64,000 nt of DNA from Corylus avellana (lineage: Eukaryota; Streptophyta; Magnoliopsida; Fagales; Betulaceae): contig NC_081551.1 in NCBI RefSeq assembly GCF_901000735.1, positions 3,967,605 to 4,031,604 of the forward strand. Reading direction: 5' to 3'. Below, piece by piece: positions 46,201 through 58,336 of this stretch. The notes below the pieces were generated by a model, which was given only the letters and a program-made list of their open reading frames with translations, had not been told where the DNA came from and made no database searches. The translations under genes were made by a program, and so were the position numbers. The stretch's first letter is position 1. The number at the start of each line of letters is the position of its first letter.

Positions 46201-48087
46201 TTAAATGCAACTGTGGAGGATGTCTTTGCCAATGGTGATCTTCCTCGGGCTGATGAAACCTTGGCCAATATGAGGCATTGCTTGTCTGCTGTTGGGGAGG
46301 TTGCTGTATTTGCTAATGTGGAGAAGCAGCTTTGTGGTCTGAAATTTTTTTTTCTCTTCAAACATAGATGGCGCTGGAAGAAAATGTAGATGATGCATGA
46401 GAAGAGAGAGGGTTCAACAGAAATAAAAAAGGGTGAGGAGGAGGTGTGTGCTGTCACTGTTGTGTGCAAATGGTGGAATTGGGCATTGTGAAAGTCAGTG
46501 TGTTCACCTGAGCTGGCTTGCTTGGGAAGCTGAATAGTGCGAAGGTGGGGAAGTGAGAACAAATATCAGACAAAGGTTTGGGCTTTTGGCCTGCATTTTG
46601 ACCCTAGGCTGCATTTGTATTTCAATATTCTTTGTAGTCCCTTGTAATAGGCAGCTTTCTTTCAATTGCACACCTTGTGGGCAAGGTGTTTTAAAGGAGC
46701 GGGTAATGTAATGGGTTAAAGTAGATAACTCATTTCTGTTATAATATAGTTTAGTTAGTTGAGAAGGTTATAATACAATTTAGTTAGTTGAGAGTTAGTT
46801 GAAGTGTTAGTTGAGGGAGGATGTATAAATAGTCTGAATGAGAATGTAATCGGTAGCTTTGTAGACAATTGTTCATTGTGAACTTGGAGGAGGAGTCCTC
46901 GAATACTCAAGGAGGTTTAGGTATCCTCGAAATACCTAGTTCAATAGTCAATTCATTCATTCATTCTATTCTTTCTATCTTTCCTTTCCCATATTTGCAT
47001 TCATTAACAGCTGTTATTAGAAACGTAACTGCTACATTATTATTCTTATTCGTTCAAAACGCCATAAGACTTGCTGAAATAATTTTCAATTTTGCTTCTT
47101 ACAGTTTCTATTCTTGTGGTTTGGGGTTTTTCCTTTGTTGCTTACCTAATTCACCATTACTGTAGGGATCTCTCACACATAGCTTTTGTCCACTATCGGG
47201 AAGTAAAGGTAACACTTTATCCCTTTAAACTCTAATGTTGTCTGCACAATTAGTCATAGATGGATAAACCCTAAGAATAGTGGTTTCTTCTTGGCATTAT
47301 TAACTTAATTATTTTGAAAGTATTTAAAAGATTGTTCTAATAGAAATTTATTCAATTTTCCATTACATAGCTGCTTTGATTTGTGGTGGTCATTGTGGTA
47401 TTTTTGTGTTTGTGGTCGTATTCCAACTTTCATTACTAGTGACTCTTGTAAAGCCCTAGCTTTTCAATGATATGAGGTTCTTAGGTAATACAAAGTAATT
47501 TTTGAAATATTGGACCTAGTCTTTGTCGTGGTAAAAACCAAGGACTTGATTTAAGATTTGCACTAGTAGAAGTACTTCTCACAACCAAGTTGCAATAGAT
47601 GGAGTTAGTACTGGACTTGATGCTTAAGTCATGCATTCCATTCTTAGATTCATGGTTTTAATGTTGTGATATCAGATGCTGATGTAGTTTTTGTCATATT
47701 TGCTATTATTGGTGTTTTATGCTCGTTTTTCTGAAGTTCAGCCCTGATACTCCTTATAAATTTTCCATTCTGAAGCTGATTTTAGTCTCTTGATTATTTC
47801 TATGCTATATTAGATTTTTATTTGCCTATAAGTCTCTGTACTTTCAGTTTTGATTCTTTTCTATATTTTCCAACTTGATCAGGGCAATAGGACAAATTTG
47901 AACCGTGTTAGAGAGACTGAAGAAGCTATTCCCCCCCAGGAAACTGAAGATTTATTACCGAATTCTGAGATTGATAGCTCTGCATCATGTAGTTTTCATC
48001 CAAATAATTCCCAAGTGCCTTCACAAACTACAGATACAACAAGCCTTAACAGTACTCAGGCATCAGAGTATGAAGATACTAAATTAG
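40214..48087 (+). CDS. CAMTA copy 2, exons 1-6 only (CG-1 domain)
   Basis: Exons 40214-40253, 40906-41025, 42920-43032, 43202-43290, 47166-47208, 47883-48087, all with GT/AG edges. The sum of 610 nt is open and ends in phase 1. It encodes a CG-1 domain closer to copy 1 than copy 3 (shared KRNGKMEK and GGSYV changes) with extra substitutions: KVTRYF for KVLRYF, HKWRK for HNWRK, HIAFVHY for HIVLVHY. There is no exon 7 or beyond. After exon 6 the locus continues into CAMTA copy 3. The phase-1 end of exon 6 fits the start of copy-3 exon 2, as exon 1 does, so both skipping and full inclusion keep the frame. Intron 4 carries a TRIM and a young LTR retrotransposon. Confidence 0.75.
41441..41782 (+). 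mobile_element. Solo LTR in CAMTA copy 2 intron 2
   Basis: 342 bp, same as 13203-13544 with few differences, so it predates the copy 1/copy 2 split. Confidence 0.5.
43376..43957 (-). mobile_element. TRIM retrotransposon in CAMTA copy 2 intron 4
   Basis: Counterpart of 15110-15653. LTRs are about 43376-43592 (enlarged by a TA run near 43443-43462) and 43779-43957. The ATATC target duplication is kept on both sides. Confidence 0.82.
44964..45292 (+). repeat. 5' LTR of the COG7-carrying retrotransposon
   Basis: TG...CA ends, with a TATA motif TGTATAAATAG near 45078-45088 followed by a leader. Confidence 0.92.
45325..46389 (+). CDS. Gag-like protein fused to a COG7 fragment
   Basis: 354 residues from ATG 45325 (the longer frame starts with TTG). 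Residues about 10-110 are a charged coiled coil with a repeated RQQEEHMRQQ-type heptad. About 130-220 is a retrotransposon gag domain (RWEFPMFDGDEPMNWCYKA, FHMKGTALIWLKELP, FARALQKRFG). No zinc knuckle follows. Residues 268-336 (46126-46332) instead match my memory of COG7, a conserved oligomeric Golgi complex subunit: SSAESIAALDKVDTVKQRM, EAAYETL, TVEDVFANGDLPRADETLAN, MRHCLSAVGEVAVFANVEKQ. The normal DAAGLTQLS-like linker after YETL seems deleted. The tail KFFFLFKHRWRWKKM is unrelated. Confidence 0.82.
   Translation: MKTRSMGQESDLAQFRKEFKKLQDDVSAYKTIQEELNVRIDRNESKHDEHARKQEEYMRQQKEHMRQQEEHMRQQDAQFAQLLKYFQETKKAPEQKDKSSSFDSMEANFGSTSKGMSHAADGEGFQTRFIRWEFPMFDGDEPMNWCYKAVQFFEHFSTPDQQRLKIASFHMKGTALIWLKELPKSNSFSSWDDFARALQKRFGMGFYDDPMESFAKLTQGGSLEEDKKQFKNSLGEQVKLEKEINSPLNEKVETQEEFKKGEVKAEGSSAESIAALDKVDTVKQRMEAAYETLNATVEDVFANGDLPRADETLANMRHCLSAVGEVAVFANVEKQLCGLKFFFLFKHRWRWKKM
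46126..46332 (+). pseudogene. Captured COG7 coding fragment
   Basis: About 69 codons of host-like COG7 sequence in frame with gag, with no intron. It was probably captured from spliced mRNA or from within one large exon. Substitutions from the usual family residues (ADETLAN, GEVAVFANVEKQ) suggest drift after capture. Confidence 0.75.
46707..47036 (+). repeat. 3' LTR of the COG7-carrying retrotransposon
   Basis: 330 bp, near-identical to the 5' LTR, indicating recent insertion. Confidence 0.92.
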
Positions 48088-51000
48088 GTAGATTGTTATA
48101 CATGCCTCAGTTTATGATTGATTATAGACTCCTGATGATACTTCATAGGGACGATTTTATGGATTTGAGGATGGTGTATGCTTGAGTGTTCATTGTCAGT
48201 CCATTCTAAATTTTCTTTAATTATATTTCGTAATATTTTGCATTTGGGGGAACTTTGGATTTGGTATTTATTTTGATGCATTAGTAGCTCTTGGTGAATT
48301 TCTATTGTTATCTATTTATAGGTAATACTTATTATTATGTGCTTGGTTTTGAATGAGTTGAAGTTTTTGGGGGTTGTATCTGTGAATGTGTTCACTTTCC
48401 AGATATGGTAACAATGGAGCACTATTCATAGATGCTAGGGCAACGCTTAAAATCGTGCTATATGAGTTTAGACTAGAGATAATCCTACACTTTTTAGCCC
48501 TTCTTGGGTTGTAGAAGACACTAAATAGGAACTGTGCTGATGACTGCGTTTTGATCAGAAACGTGTATCATAATTAACGGGCTCTCCTTTGTGGCTCAAA
48601 GGTTAAATTTAGAGGGGAAGATGGAACATTTATCTACTCAAATTATTTTTTAATGGTGTACATGCATATAATGCATTGGTGCATGCCCATAACCGAGCTT
48701 AGATTCAAAACCCATTTCCAGTCACTTGCTCTCTTAAAATGCCTGCTTTTTGCATGGACAAGCATACAGTCAACATGGCATTTGGTGTAAACGAATTTGC
48801 ATAAATATTCTATACTTGTTAGTTTGAAGTCGGCCATGCTTGTGATGGTTTCCAAGGATCAAATTAATGATCTTCTGTGAATGTGATTTGGTGGAATGCA
48901 GATATTTGGCAAATACCCATCGCAGCACAGCATCGATGGCTACACCCAGCTGAAATTTGTGAAATTCTTCGAAATTATGAGAAGTTTTGTATGGCCACAA
49001 AACGTGCAAATATGCCACCAAGTACAATTCCTTCCTGCATTGTTTTTGTTAGATATCATGCACAATAATTGTTAGAAGTTACTTCTACCAGACAACAGCA
49101 GCTATCTCAATGATATTATCGATTCAGTTTTCTAGACAAACTTTTTGTTTTTTTCGTTGGGGGGGGAAGGGAGAGATTTTACATAACCTTTAACCTCCTT
49201 TTTCTGTGATCTATTCACGATTTTGGGAGTTTAGGACTTTTTTATTTTTATAAAGCCCCCGCCCTGTTATAGCTGAGATCAAGATTCACTTGTTGGAAAA
49301 AAAAAAAAAACTAACTGAGATCAAGTTTCTTTTGCAACTGGTTTAATTGATGATAACTCATCAACAGTACTCTTGTGAGGCTAATCAGTCGTTTGGTATC
49401 ATATTTGTGGGTATCAGTATAGTATAGCTTTTATTACCAAATTGTTACCGGTTATCTGGACCAATATGCTGAAGCCTATTTTTGAATTTAGAAACATTTC
49501 TCTTCTTACTTAACCATACAATTTGTTCTTCTCTTTTTTTCTTCTTTGGATGAACTTAGTTTCCTCTGTCATCTGTAACTGATGTTTTAGAGAGCCAGAA
49601 AAGCATGTCCTTTATGTTAGCTCATAAATAAAAAAATTTCTTCTAGTTGTAGGCACATTTTAAAGCATCATCTACTCTGAAAATGAGACACTCCTCGAAC
49701 CTTTTTTTTTGTTAATTTTTCAAAAGTATATACTTCTAAACATATCTTCACCTGACATGTATTTCCAATTTCAGGTGGTTCACTTTTACTTTTCGATAGG
49801 AAGGCGCTGAGATACTTCAGAAAAGATGGCCATAACTGGAGGAAGAAAGAGGATGGAAAGACAGTGAAGGAAGCTCATGACAGGCTCAAGGTAGGCACCA
49901 GGCATGATGGTTGATTAAAGAAATTTAAATCATGCTGGTGTATGCTGTTCACTGAATCGTATGGTTTTTTGTTTCATTCTCATTTAGGCAGAGATATATG
50001 TTAAAAGATTGTTTATGCTTTCTAATTAACTGTGTAAGGAAAATTATACTTCCTTTCAGGTTGGAAGCATTGATGTGTTGCACTGCTACTTTGCCCATGG
50101 TGAAGAAAATGAAAATTTTCAAAGACGCAGTTATTGGATGCTTGAAGAGTGAGTGTGTAAAGAGATAGTTGCATGCTTTTTACCGAAGATTTGTTTTGAA
50201 TTTATCAATTTGCAATATATGTTCTCTATGTGTGTATCCTTGTTCGTCATGAAAAATTAGATGTTGGAAATATTAATCTTCTATGTTCTGTTATTTGAAG
50301 GGTAATTAAAGATTTTTTTTTTTAAGTACTATTTTTGACTTCCAATGAGTTGATTCATTTTTTCTTGTTCTTTTTCTGGCCTTGCAATGAATTGATTGTT
50401 CAATGAACAAAAATGTATGGTTCTCTAATGTGCCTCTCTCTCACCCCACACACGTACACATAAAGAACAAGCAGATGCACTATACCTGCTTCTAAGGTAA
50501 AGTTTTATTTTTTTCCTCATATTTTCACGTTTGATGTGATTTGAGATGGAAAAAGGGAGAAAAATGAGAAAGTAGAAATCAAGGTGAATTCTTTCCAGTA
50601 AGCTAGCCTCCAAATCACTCTAACACATATAAACACTAATAAAATAAGGTTGGGAATCAGGGAAATTTGTGTAATTTCCTTAAATAATTGAAGTTATCCA
50701 AATACTACCAAAGTCGACCATAAATTTCTGATAGACACCCTAGGACCGTAGCTCTCCCTTAAACACCTTCTAGTTCACCGGAAGTCATTTTTCAAGTAGC
50801 ACGTTGGATTCTTCTTTACATTCAAGGGCAAATTAAAACTCTAGTAGCCGAGACAGGAGAAACGTAAAAACAGCAAGGTCTCCATGCTAGAAATCCTCTT
50901 TGCTCTAAAAAAAAAAAAAGGAAAAAAGACAGCTCTGTTCCCAACACTTGAAAAAGGAAAAAAAGAACAAACTCAAGAGAAATCTTACAATATATATTGA

Positions 51001-54000
51001 GCTTATACGGTTGAAAATATTTCAGTTAAACAAGAAAAGGAAGAAAACCGTTGATGATTTTTATTTTTGTTTTCTGTTTTTCCTTTTGGATTTTCCCTCA
51101 TCTATTGCTGCCTCCAGAGAAGATACTCTACAATGCCTCTCCATGTTACTATTTCTTTTTAGTTTGCTCTAGTTTTTTCCTTTTCTGCTCAACAATGATG
51201 TATATTTGTGCTCCTTCAACTTAAGGGTATGTGATGATAGAAATATCTTCAGTTCTAGTTATCAACCTTGTGCAGTTGTTATTCTTATTTGTTCAAAACG
51301 CCATAAGACTTGCTGAAATAGTTTTCAATTTTGTTTCTTACAGTTTCTATTCTTGTGGTTTGGGGTTTTTCTTTATTTGCTTACCTAATTCACCACTACT
51401 GTAGGGATCTCTCACACATAGTTCTTGTCCACTATCGGGAAGTAAAGGTAACACTTTATCCCTTTAAATTTATTTATTATAAATTTTTCCATTCTGAAGC
51501 TGATTTTAGTCTCTTGATTATTTCTATGCTGTATTAGATTTTTATTTGTCTATAAGTCTCTGTACTTTCAGTTTTGATTCTTTTCTATATTTTCCAACTT
51601 GATCAGGGCAATAGGACAAATTGGAACCGTGTTAGAGAGACTGAAGAAGCTATTCCCTATTCCCAAGAAACTGAAGATTTATTACCGAATTTTGAGAATG
51701 ATAGCTATGCATTGTGTAGTATTCATCCAAATAATTCCCAAGTGCCTTCATCACAAACTACAGATACAACCAGCCTTAACAGTGCTCAGGCATCAGAATA
51801 TGAAGACACTGAATCAGGTAAATTGTTATACATGCCTCAGTTTATGATTGATTATAGACTCCTGATGTTACTTCATAGAGACGATTTTATATGGATTTGA
51901 GGATGGTGTATGCTTGAGTGTTCATTGTCAGTCCATTCTAAATTTTTTTTAATTATATTCATGCAACTTAACATGATATATGCAGCATATAATCACCATG
52001 CAAGATTTGCACTCCACTCTTCCCTCGAATCACAGCAGTCCATGGTGGAGAAGACTAATACTGGACTCACTGATCCTCAGTTTCCTGCATCAGTTTCAAG
52101 TAAGTTGTTTATTTTGTTTTATTCTATCAATTTAATCATTGATCATATCAGTGAATTTTGATATTACTAATTGCTATCTGACGTGGCATACCAACTTCAT
52201 TGTAATACTCTATACTATTAACAGATGATTATCAAGGAAAATCTTCGGCCATTTCTGGGGTAGATTTTCTTTCACTCACTCAAGCAGATAAAGCGAAAGA
52301 GAGTAATAATGCTGGATTAAAAGACCTCGATATTGATTCTGCATCTTGGAAGGATATCTCTTTCTTTGTCAATGCTATTTCTGGCAGTCAAACTATGCCT
52401 CTTCAGCCACCATTTCTCGAAAGACAACCTGATACCATTGGAGTCCTTGGAAAACGAGAAAACCAGAAACTGGGGCAGCTTTTCACCGGAAACTTTGGTG
52501 AAAGGCAGGAGTTTGTGGGTCACCCACAGGACCAAGAAGAGTGGAAGGTACAAATTTAGTTACAATTTATAGAATATATCATTGGCATCAAATGTGTATA
52601 TTTTGCTAAAGCACTTTTGGAATCATAAACATTCCATGGTGATTGTTTTTGAGGGTTACAGTAAATTTGGAAAATCGTTGCTTTTATGTTACAAGCTGAA
52701 CTACGGAGTTTCAAATAGAGATATAAAAGGATGGCATTTTGTGTTACTGCTCAAAATAAATTTCCAATTTCTAAATTCTTGTTTCCAAGGTACTATAGTT
52801 ACTTCCAATTGACAACAACATATATGCTGTGCATGCAAGTAATTCTGATTTGTTTATTGATAAATATTGTATGGAAGGAGTGAGCTAGCTCAAGAGAAAA
52901 TTTCCCGTCTTCTGGTTGTAAATTTTAACTAATAGAGTACATAATTTTTTATATTCTGGTTTTAGAGTTGTAGGGCCATTAGCTGCTGTTTTCTTGTCGA
53001 CTCCTATTAATTGTGTCCAGGCTTTACTTTGCCTTACAAACAGACTTCTGAAGACAAGTGGCCCTTGGATCAGGATGTGCATATGGAATCAGTGTATGGT
53101 GTCGTTTCTAGGCTTCCTGAGGCTGAACAAGACGTTAATCAGGTCAATGTACTCAATTGTCTGGAGCCGTGTTTAGCACTTACTGATAAGAAGGAAAACT
53201 TTCCTATGCAAGATAACCTTCAAGGACAGCTTACAAATGCAGATCGAACACAGTTATTATCTGGATTTAGGTCAAGAGAGCAAGGTGACTTTAGACGGAA
53301 AAACCAACAACTTTTTTACAAAAATACCTGTGTTAGATGGCTCTCTTGCAGAAGAAGGCACTTGCAACAGATGGATGAGTAAGGAACTTGGAGACGTAAA
53401 TGAGTCATATATGCAGTCCAGTTCTGGGGCCTATTGGGATGGTGTTGAAGGTGAAAGTAGGGTTGATGAATCCAGTATTTCTCCTCAGGTGCATTTGGAT
53501 AATTATACTCTTGGTCCCACTCTATCCCAGGACCAGCTTTTCAGCATTATTGATTTCTCACCAAATTGGGCATATGAAGGCTCTGAAATTAAGGTACCTT
53601 GGATTTGATCTTCCTTCTGGGCTGCAGTTATATCAACTAAGCTTTCAAATGTGTCATCTGTCTGCTAAACGTTAATATACAAATCCTGTCTTATTTATCA
53701 ATTCTGGTCTGGTGATATTTAATTTTTTTCTCTTTTATCCCACAACTTATACAGGTCCTGATTACGGGAAGGTTCTTGAAGAATCAACAAGAAGCAGAAA
53801 ATTGTGAGTGGTCATGTATGTTTGGGGAAGTGGAAGTTCCTGCTGAGGTTATCGCTGATGGTGTTTTACGATGTCATACTCCCATTCATAAGGCTGCAAG
53901 GGTTCCTTTTTATGTGACACGTTCCAATAGGTTAGCATGTAGTGAAGTGCGAGAATTTGAATACCGATTTAAACCTGTTAAAGATGCGGATATTATAGAT

Positions 54001-56232
54001 AATTATAGTGACAGTGGAAATGAAATTCTTCAAATGCGATTTGTAAAACTATTGTGTCTGAGCTCTGCCTGCCCTCCAAATTCTGATTACATCGGTCTGA
54101 GTGAGGAATCCCAATTAAGCAATAAAATCAGTTCATTGCTAAAAGAGGACGGTGATGAATGGCATCAAATGTTAGAGCTTGCTTCTGAGAAGGATTATTC
54201 TCCTGAAAGAGTACAGGAGAAGCTGCTTGAAAAGCTACTGAAGGAGAAGTTGCATATATGGCTCCTGCAGAAAGCAGCAGAAGGTGGAAAAGGTCCTTCT
54301 GTATTGGATAAGGGTGGCCAAGGTGTGCTACATTTTGCAGCTGCCCTTGGCTATGATTGGGCCCTAGAACCCACAAAACTTGCAGGTGTAAGTGTCAATT
54401 TCCGTGATGTGAATGGATGGACTGCACTTCATTGGGCTGCATTTTTTGGCAGGTGAGCACTTAAAGATTCTTGCTTGTTTCTTTGTGGTAATCTTTACCT
54501 TTGTGTACTTCCGTCTATTCTTTCTGCCTCCACCTTCCAATGTACAGGACACGACATTCTAGGCTGAATCTCATATGAGAGAAAAGGGGAAAAGATCTTG
54601 TATCATATGTGAAGATATAACAAGAAAACTACCTATGCTATGAAAGCCTTCTCTGTACATAGAGAGGGAAATTGAATTTGATAGACATAATTTAAGTTGA
54701 AGTATATATACCTTACCAGGCAGGGATAAACCTGAACAGCAAGTGGTAGTCCTTTTGAATTTTTCGTCAAATGCTAATACTCATTATGAACTTTTTCTTT
54801 TCTTCTCCTTCCAAGTTAACTTCTTGTTTGAACTTGCTTTACCAGAGAGCGCACGGTTGCTTCCCTTGTCTCTCTCGGTGCAGCTCCTGGTGTAGTAACT
54901 GATCCAAGTCCCAAGTATCCTTCAGGCAGAACACCTGCTGACCTAGCTTCTGCTAATGGACATAAAGGAATTGCTGGTTATCTTGCAGAGTCTGCTCTGA
55001 GTGCCCACCTTTCATCTCTTCAGTTGGACACCAAGGATGGTGATGCTGCAGAGATCCCTGGAGCAAAAGCAGTTGAAACAGTTTCAGAACGAAGCGCAAC
55101 TCCAATCAGCGATGGGGATTTACCAGATGGATTATCACTGAAAGATTCGCTAGCTGCTGTCTGTAATGCCACTCAAGCTGCTGCACGTATTCATCAAGTC
55201 TACAGGATGCAGTCCTTCCAAAAAAAGCAGTTAAAAGAGTATGGTGATGATGCATTTGGCATGTCAGAAGAAGAACAAGCTCTTTCTTTTCTTGCTGTTA
55301 AGACACACAAATCAGTACAACACGATCTGCCTGTGCATGCTGCTGCAATTCGGATACAAAATAAGTTCCGCAGTTGGAAGGGAAGAAAAGAATTTTTGAT
55401 AATCCGGCAGCGAATTGTGAAAATTCAGGTGCGTTGCTATTGTTGCTTTTCTCTGCTTGGTTTTATGGCTCCTGCTTTACTTTTGGTGTCTATTCTTGTG
55501 TGTATTTGTTGTTGAAGGTTTTCCCCTAAATTGAGAAATCAAGTGCAATACTAACTATTAGCTTTCATGACAAAAGGCCCATGTAAGAGGCCACCAGGTC
55601 AGGAAGAACTATAGAAAGATAACCTGGTCAGTTGGAATTTTGGAGAAAGTTATTTTGCGTTGGAGACGAAAAGGAAGTGGTTTGCGTGGATTTAAATCAG
55701 AAGCACTTACCGAGGGCCGTAGAATGGAAGATACATCTTCGAAGGAGGATGACTATGATTTCCTGAAAGAGGGCAGAAAGCAAACAGAGGAGAGGTTGCA
55801 AAAAGCCCTTGCTAGGGTGAAGTCCATGGTTCAGTATCCAGAGGCGAGAGATCAATATCGTAGGCTGCTGAATGTTGTGGCTGAGATACAGGAAACAAAG
55901 GTACTGGATTTTGCTTTTTGCTTTTTTTGGGATGAATGACTTGCTATTAAAAACGGAACAAAGTTTTACAACACTCTCCAGCAAACATGCTGGAACAACA
56001 AATGCTATGACAAAGCATCTAACAACAAAACAAACTACCTACCTAGTAATCCAGTATACTTTGAGTTATACACCAATCGCTACAAATCTCTACATTCTCA
56101 TCATTCTTTTTAAATTTCCCCTTCCCCTTATTCTATTTCTATACAACATTTTGAATCACTTTCTCCTCTGCTCTAGGTTGATTCTCATGCCTTAAATCAT
56201 TTCTCTGCCTCCATGTGTTGTATACTGCTGCA

Positions 56233-56880
56233 TAGGGCTGTAAACAAACAAAGCTACCCGTGAGCTTGCTTGGGCTTAGCTCGATAAAACTTGGCTCGTG
56301 CGTGACTCGATTATTAAATAAGCCGTTCGTGGACATGAAACTATACTCGATTATTAAACAATACATACCCGTCTACAATTCGGTTCGCTCGTTTAAAGTT
56401 CATGAACGGGCTCGGCTCGCTTATTAGCGCGACTCGTATATATTTATATATTAATTCATAAATATATGTATATATTAATTAATAAAATTAACTTATATAA
56501 TATATAATTTAATGATAAAAGTTAATCATGTGGTCATATCTTAATTGATCTAACCATTACGTATCTAATGCTAATTAAATCAGCAATTTGAATTGTTAAT
56601 TATATGATTGAATGGAAACTTATTATACTCAATCGTATCATTAATAAAATTTGTTTATGCTGTTTTTTTTTTTTTAATAACTTAAATACTACAAGCCGAG
56701 CTCGAGTACTTCGCTCGAGCTAGGCAAAATTTTTTGAGCTCGAGCTCGGACAAGGTACCCACCCTAATGAGCCAAGCTTGGATATGAAATGGAGCTCGTG
56801 TCAAGCTCGAGCTCGACAAAAAAATTCAACGAGCCAAGCTTGAACAAGCACTATCTGCTCAAGCTCGGCTTGTTTACACG
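56233..56880. mobile_element. hAT-like element, GGCTGTAAACAAAC ends
   Basis: Left TAGGGCTGTAAACAAAC and right GGCTTGTTTACACG are inverted, with many GAGCTCG/AAGCTCGGCT words. TGCTGCA flanks both sides (56226-56232 and 56881-56887). It is inserted into the LINE-like sequence and duplicated at 58337-58960. Confidence 0.7.
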
Positions 56881-56887
56881 TGCTGCA

Positions 56888-57549
56888 CTCCAAACCAGCT
56901 TACTCTTAAGCTTTTGTTCCTCCATTTTCTTATTCCTTTACTCTCTCCTACCATCCTATAGGAGGATCTAGTACTAAACATTTCTTCATTGTCTCTCCCC
57001 AAATTCTTTTACTGAATCCACATTCTAAGAATAAATGATCTCTGCATTCAATAATGCTTCTGCAGAACACACATTTGATCTGTACTTTATAGCCCCAATC
57101 CAGCCACAATACAAATGCTTGTTTAGGAATTGCAAGTGGAAACCAAATCAGTTTCTACCAATCCACTTTTGGCTTCTTAGATTGAATTGCATCCCACGTT
57201 TTTACACTGGTATAACAACTTTTTTCTTTTCTTTTTGAAATCACCCATATAGGCTTATCACTTTCTCCTATTTTCACCATTGGCAACTTGCTTTGTATAC
57301 TAACTAAATCTTCTGATTTGGCTGGTTGCCACTCCCACTACTTTCCCTTTATTACACTTGATAATTTTGCTTCCATCTTACTTCGAGCATCATATGCTAC
57401 CTTGTATCCATATTGTTCATAAAGGGCATCATCAAGGTGCCACCAATCCAGCCATAAATGAATGTTTTTTCCATCTCCCACCGAGAATTTGATGAACTTC
57501 TTTGCTATATCCCTTAGCTTAAGTATCTTTTTCCAGTTCCATGTTCAAT
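56888..57549 (-). pseudogene. LINE remnant, duplicate of 58961-59641
   Basis: Degenerate minus-strand LINE sequence covering the zinc-binding RT region, cut by the gap. Confidence 0.55.
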
Positions 57550-57649
57550 NNNNNNNNNNNNNNNNNNNNNNNNNNNNNNNNNNNNNNNNNNNNNNNNNNN
57601 NNNNNNNNNNNNNNNNNNNNNNNNNNNNNNNNNNNNNNNNNNNNNNNNN
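57550..57649. other. Assembly gap (100 N)
   Basis: 100 N between the two copies of the 2.0-kb exon 12 unit. Confidence 0.99.
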
Positions 57650-57680
57650 CAATACTAACTATTAGCTTTCATGACAAAAG

Positions 57681-58004
57681 GCCCATGTAAGAGGCCACCA
57701 GGTCAGGAAGAACTATAGAAAGATAACCATGTCAGTTGGAATTATGGAGAAAGTTATTTTGCGTTGGAGACGAAAACGAAGTGGTTTGCGTGGATTTAGA
57801 CCAGAAGCACTTACCGAGGGCAGTAGAATGGAAGATACATCTTCGAAGGAGGATGACTATGATTTCCTGAAAGAGGGCAGAAAGCAAACAGAGGAGAGGT
57901 TGCAAAAAGCCCTTGCTATGGTGAAGTCCATGGTTCAGAATCCAGAGGCGAGTGATCAATATCATAGGCTGCTGAATGTTGTGGCTGAGATACAGGAAAC
58001 CAAG
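57681..58004 (+). CDS. Second copy of CAMTA exon 12
   Basis: 324 nt, same length and phase as 55577-55900, encoding a second IQ and calmodulin-binding segment (LRWRRKRSGLRGF) with a few substitutions such as TMSVGIMEK for TWSVGILEK. If both exons were real and spliced, the frame would be kept and the calmodulin-binding segment doubled. The position relative to the gap makes an unmerged haplotype more likely. Confidence 0.6.
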
Positions 58005-58336
58005 GTATCGGATTTCCCTTTTTTTTTTTTTGTTGGGATGAATGACTTGCTATTAAAAACGGAACGAAGTTTTACAACACTCTCCAGCAAATATGCTGGA
58101 ACAACAAATGCTATGACAAAAGCATCGAACAGCAAAGCAAACTACCTACCTAGTAATCCAGTATACTTTGAGTTGCACCCCAATTGCTACAAATCTCTAC
58201 ATTCTCATCATTCTTTTTAAATTTTCCCTACCCCGTGATTCTATTTCTGACTTCCTATACAACATTTTGAATCACTTTCTCCTCTGCTCTAGGTTGATTC
58301 TCATGCCTTAAATCATTTCTCTGCCTCCATATGTTG

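Larger units (their letters stand above)
44964..47036 (+). mobile_element. Young LTR retrotransposon carrying a COG7-like fragment
   Basis: LTRs 44964-45292 (329 bp) and 46707-47036 (330 bp) are nearly identical, differing mainly in the last 20 bases. TTATT flanks it (44959-44963 and 47037-47041). A perfect initiator-tRNA-Met-type primer site TGGTATCAGAGCC is at 45295-45307, and a purine-rich AAAGGAGCGGG tract precedes the second LTR. The interior is about 1.4 kb with one frame (gag-like plus host-derived segment) and no protease, integrase or reverse transcriptase, so it is non-autonomous. It lies in intron 4 of CAMTA copy 2. The empty site is intact in copies 1 and 3 (GTGCAGTTGTTATTCTTATT). 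Confidence 0.92.
36928..48225 (+). repeat. Segmental duplication, copy 2 (ends in CAMTA intron 6)
   Basis: Matches about 7648-18107 in the same order. It stops after TTTCTTTAATTATATT in the intron following exon 6, where the next bases (TCGTAATATTTTGCATTTGG) belong to CAMTA intron 1. This is the join to the third CAMTA copy. Confidence 0.82.
55546..57549 (+). repeat. 2.0-kb direct duplicate before gap (exon 12 unit 1)
   Basis: Matches 57650-59641. This first unit stops at the gap edge, and the second begins at the other edge and then runs on. It contains CAMTA exon 12, a hAT-like element and part of a LINE remnant. Small substitutions and indels separate the units. Confidence 0.88.
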
